Source: Chloroflexota bacterium (GTDB taxonomy: Bacteria > Chloroflexota > Anaerolineae > UBA7937 > JACPPX01). Taken from it: a DNA stretch of 5,322 nt. The notes beneath the pieces were generated by a model, which saw only the letters and a program-made list of their open reading frames with translations, was not told the DNA's origin and did not search any database. The stretch spans positions 1-5,322 of the forward strand of contig JACPWV010000221.1 of assembly GCA_016196905.1 (NCBI GenBank). The letters run 5' to 3'. Made by a program: the position numbers and the translations under genes. Below are positions 1 to 4,736 of the stretch, piece by piece (within the stretch, counting starts at the first letter, position 1; each line of letters opens with the position of its first letter).

Positions 1-357
1 CGGCATGCAGGCCATGATCGCGGCCGGGGCCCGGCGGCGCAGGTGGAGGGCCGCCAGCCCAATAGCTGCTGCCGAGCCTTTGCCCTCCGGCTCAGCGATC
101 AGGTTATTAGACGAATCCAGCTCCGGCAGCTGTTCCGCGATGTGGGGCAGATACTCCTGCGGCGCCACGGTCAGGATGCGCTCGGGTAGGATCAGCGGCC
201 TCAGGCGATCCCAGGTCGTCTGCAGCAGCGTGCGCTCGGAGAACAGCCTCAGCAATTGCTTGGGCTGGCTCCTGCGGCTGAGGGGCCACAGACGGGTGCC
301 CGCGCCCCCAGCCAGGATCACGGCATAAAGAGAACCTGTCCATGAATCGCTCATCAT
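1..357 (-). CDS. manC: Mannose-1-phosphate guanylyltransferase, N-terminal part (3' end outside window)
   Basis: Makes GDP-mannose from mannose-1-phosphate and GTP in the cytoplasm, supplying polysaccharide or glycan synthesis. Only the first 119 residues are present; the frame is open to the window edge. Visible motifs: a hydrophobic first beta strand YAVILAGG (residues 11-18), then the nucleotide-binding loop GGAGTRLWPLSR (17-28) and PKQLL (32-36), the signature of the GMP/ManC family. A second conserved block, AEPEGKGSAAAIGLAAL (88-104), stands where the family usually has EPxxRNTAPAI, so this is a divergent version. The window stops just before the expected P-x-DH motif. The start at 357 is the first of two tandem ATGs. 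It has an AGGGA Shine-Dalgarno-like sequence (369-365) seven bases upstream. It follows dprA in the same direction after 89 bp. The family call is firm. The sugar is inferred from the family, and a bifunctional enzyme with an isomerase domain cannot be excluded because the C-terminus is missing. Confidence 0.88.
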   Translation of the reverse strand, partial: MMSDSWTGSLYAVILAGGAGTRLWPLSRRSQPKQLLRLFSERTLLQTTWDRLRPLILPERILTVAPQEYLPHIAEQLPELDSSNNLIAEPEGKGSAAAIGLAALHLRRRAPAAIMACMP

Positions 358-383
358 ATGCGTGTCCCTATCGAAAAGAATCG

Positions 384-405
384 GCGAGGCTGATTAAAAC
401 CTCGC
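384..405 (-). other. Small inverted repeat between dprA and the guanylyltransferase gene
   Basis: A 6-bp perfect stem (384-389 with 400-405, GCGAGG/CCTCGC) encloses a 10-base AT-rich loop. On the minus strand no clean U run follows (CGATTCTTTTCG), so it would be a weak intrinsic terminator at best. The loop contains TTTAAT on the minus strand (398-393), a five-of-six match to a -10 box, but no acceptable -35 lies 16-18 bp upstream. It may be a weak terminator, a weak promoter region for the guanylyltransferase gene, or chance. Confidence 0.3.
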
Positions 406-446
406 ACTACACGACCACCCGCTCCATGCCTGAACGCCGCGTCGGT

Positions 447-1562
447 TCAATCCACAACATAGTCCAGTTTGGCCTCCCGGGCCAGCACGTAGTGCATCCC
501 GCCCACCTGGCGCACCAGGCCCTTCAGCTCCATGAGGGCCAGCGCCCCGGTCACCTGGGCGATGGGCAAACCCGTCTCCCGGCCGATCTCATCGACGTGG
601 ACCGGCTCCTGGGAGATTTGCTCGAGGATCACCGCCTCCGCCTCGTTCTCGGGCGCCACCTCCCGCACCTCGCGCTGGGCCTGAACCAGGGTGAGGTTCA
701 ACTCCTCTAAGATGTCCGCTACCGAGAGGATCAGTTTGGCCCCGCCCTCTTGGATGAGTTTGTTGGTCCCGCGGCTCTTGGGGCTGGTGATGTTCCCCGG
801 CACGGCGAACAGTTCGCGCCCTTGCTCCAAGGCGTAGTCGGCGGTGATGAGGGCGCCGCTGTTCTCCCCCGCCTCGATCACCACCACCCCCAGAGAGAGC
901 CCGCTGATCAAGCGATTGCGCCGCGGGAAGTTGCCCGCCTCGGGCGGCATCCCCAGGGGGTATTCGCTGATCAGCGCTCCACGTTCCAGGATGGTGTCAG
1001 CGAGGGTGGTGTTCTCTGCTGGGTACAGGATATCGATGCCTGACCCCAGCACCGCCAGCGTTCGCCCGCCGGCCTCCAGGGCGGCCCGGTGGGCTAGCGC
1101 ATCGATCCCGCGAGCCAGCCCACTCACCACCGTGATCCCCGCTCGAGCCAGATCCCCGGCGATCTCCTCGACCACCTGCTTACCGTAAGGCTTGGGCGAG
1201 CGCGTCCCCACCACCGCCACCGCCCATTCGTCCCGCGCTGAGAGTTCCCCTCGCACGAAGAGCAGCGGCGGAGGATCATGGATCTGGGCCAGCCGGGCGG
1301 GGTAGGCCGGATCGCCCCAGGTGATGACCCGAGCTCCCAACTGAGCGAATTTTTGCAGTTCGGCGTCGAGATCCATCTCCCTGCGCAGTCGCTCCAGGTT
1401 CTGGATGGTGGGCTCGTCCAGCCCGGCCGCTTTTAATTCGTCGCGCGGGGCGGACCAAGCCGCAGCCGCATTGCCCATCCGATCGAGCAGCTGCTTAAAG
1501 CGCACCGGCCCAATGCCAGACACCGCATTCAGCCCGATCCAATATTTCAGCTCTTCGGCCAT
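447..1562 (-). CDS. dprA: DNA-processing protein DprA/Smf
   Basis: Cytoplasmic protein that binds incoming single-stranded DNA during natural transformation and loads RecA; it is also widespread in species not known to be competent. The 371 residues contain, in order: an N-terminal helical SAM/HhH-like region with LNAVSGIGPVRF (residues 11-22), a Rossmann-like DprA fold with VVGTRSPKPYG (117-127), SGLARGID (147-154), FPRRNRLISGLS (212-223), SGALITA (235-241) and VPG (254-256), and a C-terminal winged-helix domain (about 309-362) with a HVDEIGRETGLP-like helix-turn-helix. The length is normal and nothing is broken. I chose the ATG at 1562. The frame extends to a GTG at 1610, but that codon has no Shine-Dalgarno and lies inside a candidate promoter, and the extra 16 residues are unlike the family. 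GAGG at 1576-1573 is ten bases upstream of the ATG. A strong hairpin separates it from rimM, so it is probably transcribed separately from the ribosomal cluster, possibly with the downstream guanylyltransferase. Confidence 0.95.
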   Translation of the reverse strand: MAEELKYWIGLNAVSGIGPVRFKQLLDRMGNAAAAWSAPRDELKAAGLDEPTIQNLERLRREMDLDAELQKFAQLGARVITWGDPAYPARLAQIHDPPPLLFVRGELSARDEWAVAVVGTRSPKPYGKQVVEEIAGDLARAGITVVSGLARGIDALAHRAALEAGGRTLAVLGSGIDILYPAENTTLADTILERGALISEYPLGMPPEAGNFPRRNRLISGLSLGVVVIEAGENSGALITADYALEQGRELFAVPGNITSPKSRGTNKLIQEGGAKLILSVADILEELNLTLVQAQREVREVAPENEAEAVILEQISQEPVHVDEIGRETGLPIAQVTGALALMELKGLVRQVGGMHYVLAREAKLDYVVD

Positions 1563-1587
1563 CTCCTCATCGCCTCGAACGCGAAGT

Positions 1588-1617
1588 AACCTATCATGAT
1601 CATATCTCACCTGTCAA
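1588..1617 (-). promoter_or_regulatory. Candidate sigma-70 promoter of dprA
   Basis: A perfect -35 hexamer TTGACA (1617-1612) is followed 18 bp later by TAGGTT (1593-1588), only a three-of-six match to the -10 consensus. It lies just beyond the post-rimM hairpin and would start a transcript near 1581, giving a leader of about 20 bases to the ATG at 1562. The -35 is convincing; the -10 is weak. Confidence 0.35.
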
Positions 1618-1622
1618 GCCGA

Positions 1623-1645
1623 CGGGCGATCAAGAAGATCGCCCG
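1623..1645 (-). terminator. Strong hairpin after rimM, probable terminator lacking a U tract
   Basis: A perfect 9-bp stem (1623-1631 CGGGCGATC paired with 1637-1645 GATCGCCCG) closes a 5-base loop. It lies 32 bp after the rimM stop and just before the dprA TTGACA box, the expected place for the end of the ffh-rpsP-khpA-rimM transcript. Neither strand has a T run after the stem, so it is not a canonical intrinsic terminator. It could be a U-less terminator, a 3'-end stabiliser or a protein-binding dyad. Confidence 0.5.
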
Positions 1646-1676
1646 CTAGAAATAGTATCGATCTGACTCGGCCAGC

Positions 1677-2186
1677 TCACCATAAGCCCGGCATGGGTTC
1701 GATGATCAATCGGCCCTCTTCCAGATCGATGCGGCGGATGACCTGGGCGATAGCGGGCAACAGGATCTCGCCCCGCTCACCGCGCACCAAGTAGACATCG
1801 TTGGAGCCGGTGGAGAGGACCTCACCGACCCGTCCCAGATGCTCACCGCCGGTGGTCCACACTTCCAAACCCAGAATTTGATAGAGGTAATACTCGCCCT
1901 CCGCCAGAGGAGCCGCCTCCTCCACCGGCACCTGCAGCAGTTGACCGCGTAAAGCGCTGGCTGCGCGACGATCGTCGCATCCGGCGAGCTTCAGGATGGC
2001 GAACCTATCGCCCCGCATTCGGTAGCCTTCTAGGGCCAACGGGCGACCTTCGCCCAGATACAGCTGGCGGGTCCAAGCGAAGCGCTCAGGGAAATCGGTC
2101 AGCACCTCCACCTTGACCTCGCCTCGCGACCCCCAGGGGGCCACCACCCGGGCCACCGCCAAATAGGCTGGCCGATCCACGGCCAT
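1677..2186 (-). CDS. rimM: Ribosome maturation factor RimM
   Basis: Assists assembly of the 30S subunit head by binding ribosomal protein uS19, and is needed for efficient 16S rRNA processing. The 169 residues show the two-domain RimM plan: an N-terminal beta-barrel (about 9-91) with VARVVAPWGSRGEVKV and TDFPERF, and a C-terminal PRC-barrel (about 98-167) with EYYLYQILGLEV, GSNDVYLV (127-134) and LLPAI (142-146). The usual His-Gly pair near residue 18 is Trp-Gly here. The ATG at 2186 shares one base with the khpA stop (TGATG), and GGAG lies eight bases upstream. A GTG at 2189 directly before it is an alternative start that adds one residue and gives a 4-base overlap. This is the last gene of the translation cluster in this window; trmD, often next, is absent. 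Confidence 0.96.
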   Translation of the reverse strand: MAVDRPAYLAVARVVAPWGSRGEVKVEVLTDFPERFAWTRQLYLGEGRPLALEGYRMRGDRFAILKLAGCDDRRAASALRGQLLQVPVEEAAPLAEGEYYLYQILGLEVWTTGGEHLGRVGEVLSTGSNDVYLVRGERGEILLPAIAQVIRRIDLEEGRLIIEPMPGLW

Positions 2187-2413
2187 CACACGATCTCCAG
2201 GATGACCTTCTTGCCCTGCCGCATGGCCGCCACGCGCAGCAGGGTGCGCATGGCGTCGGCGACGCGCCCTTCCTTGCCGATGACCCGGCCCATATCCTCC
2301 TTGGCCACGCGGAGCTCGTAGACGATGGAACTGGTGGTCCGGATCTCCTTCACCTCCACCTGCTCGGGGTGCTCCACCAGGGATTTAGCTAAGAACTCTA
2401 CCAATTCCTTCAT
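2186..2413 (-). CDS. khpA: KH-domain RNA-binding protein KhpA
   Basis: Small cytoplasmic RNA-binding protein of the KhpA (YlqC) type. In other bacteria it acts with KhpB/Jag as a global RNA chaperone affecting cell division and translation. The 75 residues match the family's usual length and form a single type II KH domain. It has the RNA-clamping GxxG loop as GKEG (residues 46-49) within MGRVIGKEGRVADAMRTLL, preceded by a beta strand VYELRVA and followed by the final strand KKVILEIV. It begins MKELVEFLAKSLVEHPEQV, typical of the family. The ATG at 2413 has GGAG (2424-2421) seven bases upstream. It lies 77 bp after rpsP and overlaps rimM by one base, so the two are probably translationally coupled. 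The position between rpsP and rimM is the classical one for this gene. Confidence 0.95.
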   Translation of the reverse strand: MKELVEFLAKSLVEHPEQVEVKEIRTTSSIVYELRVAKEDMGRVIGKEGRVADAMRTLLRVAAMRQGKKVILEIV

Positions 2414-2490
2414 GGGCTCTCTCCAGCCTTGACTATAGGATCGAGGGCGAGGGTCTGGCGAAACACACTCTGCCCCCCAGCGAGCCCTGG

Positions 2491-3039
2491 CTAGCTCACC
2501 TCATGACCCCTGCGTCGCAGTGCCTCCTTGATCTCCTCGATCGATTTGGGCCCTAGACCCTGGACCGCTCGCAGACCCTCGTGGCCCTGGCTCAGCCTCT
2601 GGAGCAGCTCCCCCACGCTGGTGATTCCAGAGACGGCCAAAAGGTTGGCTACCCGAGTGGAGAGCTGCAACGCCTCCAGGCTGGCCTCGGCCGGGAGGGC
2701 CTCGACCCGCGCCCGCCGCGGGGCCGCCTGGGCCTCTGGCGCCGGGGCCTCGGCCAACACGGACTCCAGCGGCTCGCCGGCCTTGACCCGTGCCCAGCGC
2801 TCCAACGTGCCCTGGCGCGCTAACAGCCCCGTCACCGCCTCGCTAGGTTGGGCCCCGCGCTGGAGCCAGTAGATGGCGCGCGCCTCATCGAGTCGGACGG
2901 TGGGCGGGTCAGTCAAGGGGTTGTAGAAGCCAATCGACTCCAAGAAGCGCCCATCGCGCGGGAAGCGAGAATCGGCCACCACCACGCGGTAGGAGGGCTG
3001 CTTCTTGGCACCCACGCGACGCAAACGAATCTTGACCAT
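2491..3039 (-). CDS. rpsP: Ribosomal protein bS16 with C-terminal RNA polymerase alphaCTD-like domain
   Basis: The N-terminal 82 or so residues are an ordinary bS16, a primary 16S rRNA-binding protein of the 30S subunit: [20 protein letters not shown] at the start, then [19 protein letters not shown], then [13 protein letters not shown] (57-69). bS16 usually ends at 80-100 residues; this protein has 182. After an Ala/Pro/Glu-rich linker (about 88-117), residues 118-180 resemble the C-terminal domain of RNA polymerase alpha: [11 protein letters not shown] (124-134), [11 protein letters not shown] (138-148), [18 protein letters not shown] (161-178). The whole is one uninterrupted frame, so a fusion or domain acquisition is the natural reading. 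The start is certain: ATG at 3039 with a strong GAGGAGG just upstream and a canonical N-terminus. It lies 135 bp after ffh and 77 bp before khpA. bS16 identity is near certain; the role of the extension is unknown. Confidence 0.97.
   Translation of the reverse strand: MVKIRLRRVGAKKQPSYRVVVADSRFPRDGRFLESIGFYNPLTDPPTVRLDEARAIYWLQRGAQPSEAVTGLLARQGTLERWARVKAGEPLESVLAEAPAPEAQAAPRRARVEALPAEASLEALQLSTRVANLLAVSGITSVGELLQRLSQGHEGLRAVQGLGPKSIEEIKEALRRRGHEVS
2494..2688 (-). other. alphaCTD-like helical domain within the bS16 protein
   Basis: Codons 118-182 of rpsP. Aligned by eye with E. coli alpha 258-318, the residues R129, N132, G163, K165, S166 and E169 sit at the positions of alpha R265, N268, G296, K298, S299 and E302, the residues that contact the minor groove at UP elements. 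C269 is replaced by Leu (L133). A three-residue insertion is needed between the second helix and the GLGPKS turn. The fold includes a helix-hairpin-helix-like unit, so nonspecific DNA or rRNA binding is also possible. Confidence 0.85.
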
Positions 3040-3043
3040 TATG

Positions 3044-3050
3044 CCTCCTC
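3044..3050 (-). promoter_or_regulatory. Strong Shine-Dalgarno of rpsP
   Basis: GAGGAGG on the minus strand (3050-3044) ends four bases before the rpsP ATG at 3039; the upstream GAGG half is seven bases away. It is the best Shine-Dalgarno match in the cluster and contrasts with ffh, which shows none. It fixes the bS16 start. Confidence 0.8.
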
Positions 3051-3138
3051 GGTTCGATTAAGAAGTGTCGATAGCGGTTGGGCGATCCATCGCTGAATTC
3101 GCACAGTGACGCGAGTCGCCTGCCGCGACATTGCTCGT

Positions 3139-3167
3139 CGTATATCGTTCTCTCTATTTATTCTCGA
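3139..3167 (-). promoter_or_regulatory. Candidate internal promoter between ffh and rpsP
   Basis: TCGAGA (3167-3162, four of six to -35) and TATACG (3144-3139, four of six to -10) are exactly 17 bp apart, in an AT-rich island that stands out in the GC-rich surroundings. It begins within ten bases of the ffh stop and would give rpsP-khpA-rimM a leader of about 92 bases independent of ffh. The leader holds a 5-bp hairpin (3115-3119 with 3125-3129, loop of five). Both boxes are imperfect, so this is tentative. Confidence 0.35.
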
Positions 3168-3174
3168 CTCCACC

Positions 3175-4497
3175 TCACCTAAACATCGACGGGATGTCGC
3201 CCAAGCGACCCGCCTGGAGTTGTTTCATCATCTTCTGGACTTGTTTAAACTGCGCTAGCAGTTGGTTGACCTCCTGGACGCTGGTGCCCGAGCCTCTGGC
3301 GATGCGCCGCTTGCGGCTCCCCCCGATGATGTCCGGCTGGCGCCGCTCCTGGGGGGTCATGGAGCGGAGCATGGCCTCGACGCGCGATAACTGCGCATCG
3401 CTGGCCCCGGCCGGGAGCTGACCGGCCAAACTGGACAGGCCGGGCACCATCTCCACAAGTTGGCTGAGCGGCCCCATGCGTTTTACCTGCTGGAGTTGGG
3501 CCAAAAAATCCTCTAGATCGAAGCTGGCCTGGGCAATCTTCTCCGCCGCCCGGCGCGCCTCCTCCTGATCGAAAGCCTCCTCGGCCTTTTCGATCAGGCT
3601 GAGCACATCGCCCATGCCCAGTATCCGCGAAGCTAACCGCTCGGGATGGAACACTTCCAGAGCGGAGGGTTTTTCCCCGGTGCCCAAGAACAAGATGGGC
3701 ACCCCGGATACCTGCCGGATGGAAAGGGCCGCTCCACCGCGGGCATCGCCATCCATCTTGGTGAGGATCAGGCCGCTGAGGCCCACCCGGCGCTGAAACT
3801 CCTGAGCCAGGTTCACCGCGTCCTGGCCGGTCATGGCATCAGCCACCAGCAGAACCTGTGGGGTGCCCAGCACGGCTTTCATCTCAGCCAACTCACCCAT
3901 CAACTCGGCGTCGATGTGCAGCCGGCCCTGCGTGTCCAGAATGACCGCGGTATAAGAACCCTGGCGAGCTCGCTCCACGGCGTGGCGGGCGATCTCAACC
4001 GGCGCGCGGTCGGATCCCTCGCTGTGGACGGCGATGCCTATCTGGCCCCCCAAAACTTCCAGTTGCTGGATGGCGGCCGGCCGCCGCGTATCGGTCGCCA
4101 CCAAAAGGGGCCGCTGCCCCTGTTGGCGCAAGTAGAGGGCCAGCTTGGCGGCGGTGGTAGTTTTTCCCGACCCCTGCAGGCCCACCAGCATCACCCCCTG
4201 GGGGCCTGGGCCGGCCAGGTTCAAGCGGCCTGGCTCTCCCAGCAAATGGATCAATTCCTCCTGCACGATCTTGACCACCTGCTGGGCGGGAGTTAAGCTG
4301 CGCAAAACTTCGGCGCCCACCGCCCGCTCCCCCGCCCGGGCGATGAAGTCCACGACCACCTGAAAGTGGACGTCCGCCTCCAAAAGGGCCAGCCGCACCT
4401 CGTGCAGAGCCGACTCCACGTCGGCTTCGGAGAGGACGCCCTTGCTCGCCAGGCGGCGGAAAACAGACTGCAGTTTCTGGGTGAGGTGATCAAACAT
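3175..4497 (-). CDS. ffh: Signal recognition particle GTPase Ffh (SRP54)
   Basis: Binds signal sequences of nascent membrane proteins at the ribosome exit and, with 4.5S RNA and the receptor FtsY, delivers them to the Sec translocon. The 440 residues are of normal length. Domains: the N bundle (1-85) starting MFDHLTQKLQSVF; the G domain (about 98-295) with P-loop GLQGSGKTTT (106-115), DTRRPAA (136-142), G3 DTQGR (188-192), TKMDGDARGG (246-255) and GTGEK (272-276); and the methionine-rich M domain (about 305-440) with MGPLSQLVEMVPG (341-353) for signal sequences and SRKRRIARGSGTS (394-406) for SRP RNA. The G3 motif is usually DTAGR, so Q190 (codon CAG, 3930-3928) is unusual. The start at 4497 fits the family exactly, yet no Shine-Dalgarno precedes it (CGCCTGTAA directly before ATG). 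It opens the minus-strand translation cluster and diverges from the lipoprotein gene across 239 bp. No 4.5S RNA gene is recognisable nearby. Confidence 0.98.
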   Translation of the reverse strand: MFDHLTQKLQSVFRRLASKGVLSEADVESALHEVRLALLEADVHFQVVVDFIARAGERAVGAEVLRSLTPAQQVVKIVQEELIHLLGEPGRLNLAGPGPQGVMLVGLQGSGKTTTAAKLALYLRQQGQRPLLVATDTRRPAAIQQLEVLGGQIGIAVHSEGSDRAPVEIARHAVERARQGSYTAVILDTQGRLHIDAELMGELAEMKAVLGTPQVLLVADAMTGQDAVNLAQEFQRRVGLSGLILTKMDGDARGGAALSIRQVSGVPILFLGTGEKPSALEVFHPERLASRILGMGDVLSLIEKAEEAFDQEEARRAAEKIAQASFDLEDFLAQLQQVKRMGPLSQLVEMVPGLSSLAGQLPAGASDAQLSRVEAMLRSMTPQERRQPDIIGGSRKRRIARGSGTSVQEVNQLLAQFKQVQKMMKQLQAGRLGDIPSMFR

Positions 4498-4533
4498 TTA
4501 CAGGCGAGTGAAAACGAAACTTTGATAATTCAG

Positions 4534-4577
4534 GCTCGGGCTGCGAGCTATCCAATGGAAACGAAGCCTAGTGCTTC
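4534..4577 (-). repeat. Two small inverted repeats in the ffh leader
   Basis: Two 5-bp perfect stems with 5-base loops lie upstream of ffh: 4534-4538 with 4544-4548 (GCTCG/CGAGC) and 4563-4567 with 4573-4577 (GAAGC/GCTTC). Stems this short occur by chance in GC-rich DNA. I note them because ffh lacks a Shine-Dalgarno and no convincing promoter is visible in 4498-4632, so the start signals of ffh remain unexplained. Confidence 0.25.
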
Positions 4578-4632
4578 AAGACCTCACCGCTTATATTCGG
4601 TCCTCAACGATCCGGTACCTGAATAGCTCGTG

Positions 4633-4654
4633 AAAAAGCCGCCTTTAAGGCGAC
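4633..4654 (-). terminator. Rho-independent terminator-like hairpin, minus strand, upstream of ffh
   Basis: Read on the minus strand, a 7-bp stem (4654-4648 with 4644-4638, one G-T wobble) with a 3-base loop is followed directly by TTTTT (4637-4633), the classical intrinsic-terminator form. It works only in the minus direction; the plus strand has no T run after the stem. No minus-strand gene lies to its right within the window. It would stop antisense transcripts from the lipoprotein region before ffh, or act as a leader attenuator if the ffh promoter is to its right. Confidence 0.6.
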
Positions 4655-4698
4655 ACCCCATTCTAGTCGCTATTAACATTTTCGTCAAGTCGGGGTGT
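4653..4698. repeat. Inverted repeat overlapping the lipoprotein promoter
   Basis: ACACCCC (4653-4659) and GGGGTGT (4692-4698) form a perfect 7-bp inverted repeat with a 32-base AT-rich spacer. The right arm ends at the first base of the extended -10 element, and the spacer covers the -35 position. The arms lie upstream of the likely plus-strand start, so a DNA-level operator is more plausible than an RNA hairpin for that transcript. Confidence 0.4.
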
Positions 4699-4706
4699 GG
4701 TATAAT
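4698..4706 (+). promoter_or_regulatory. Extended -10 promoter of the C39-like lipoprotein gene
   Basis: TGGTATAAT is a perfect extended -10 (TGn plus TATAAT at 4701-4706). The hexamer 17 bp upstream (4678-4683, ATTTTC) is a poor -35, as is common for extended -10 promoters. Transcription would start near 4713, giving a leader of about 24 bases with GAGGG (4726-4730) six bases before the ATG at 4737. Confidence 0.75.
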
Positions 4707-4736
4707 AAAAATCTAAACTGCTGCAGAGGGAACTCG

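Noticed and set aside
107..343. Minus-strand open frame of 78 codons beginning MDRFSL
   Set aside because: It is a frame-shifted shadow of the guanylyltransferase. The frame starting at 357 carries GGAGTRLWPLSR and PKQ motifs and is open to the window edge.
1563..1610. GTG start at 1610 for dprA
   Set aside because: It adds 16 residues unlike DprA N-termini, has no Shine-Dalgarno, and overlaps the candidate TTGACA promoter.
3646..4296. Plus-strand open frame of 216 codons opposite ffh
   Set aside because: It lies wholly antisense to well-conserved ffh, is rich in Gln, His, Leu and Gly as expected from antisense GC-rich code, and has no recognisable motif.
4584..4610. TATAAG on the minus strand as the ffh -10 box
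   Set aside because: The nearby TTGAGG is only 6 bp away, and no acceptable -35 is found at 16-18 bp spacing.
4498..4736. 4.5S SRP RNA gene next to ffh
   Set aside because: I looked for the conserved GGAAGG/AGCAGCC tetraloop region on both strands and did not find it. The small stems here do not form the SRP RNA domain IV.
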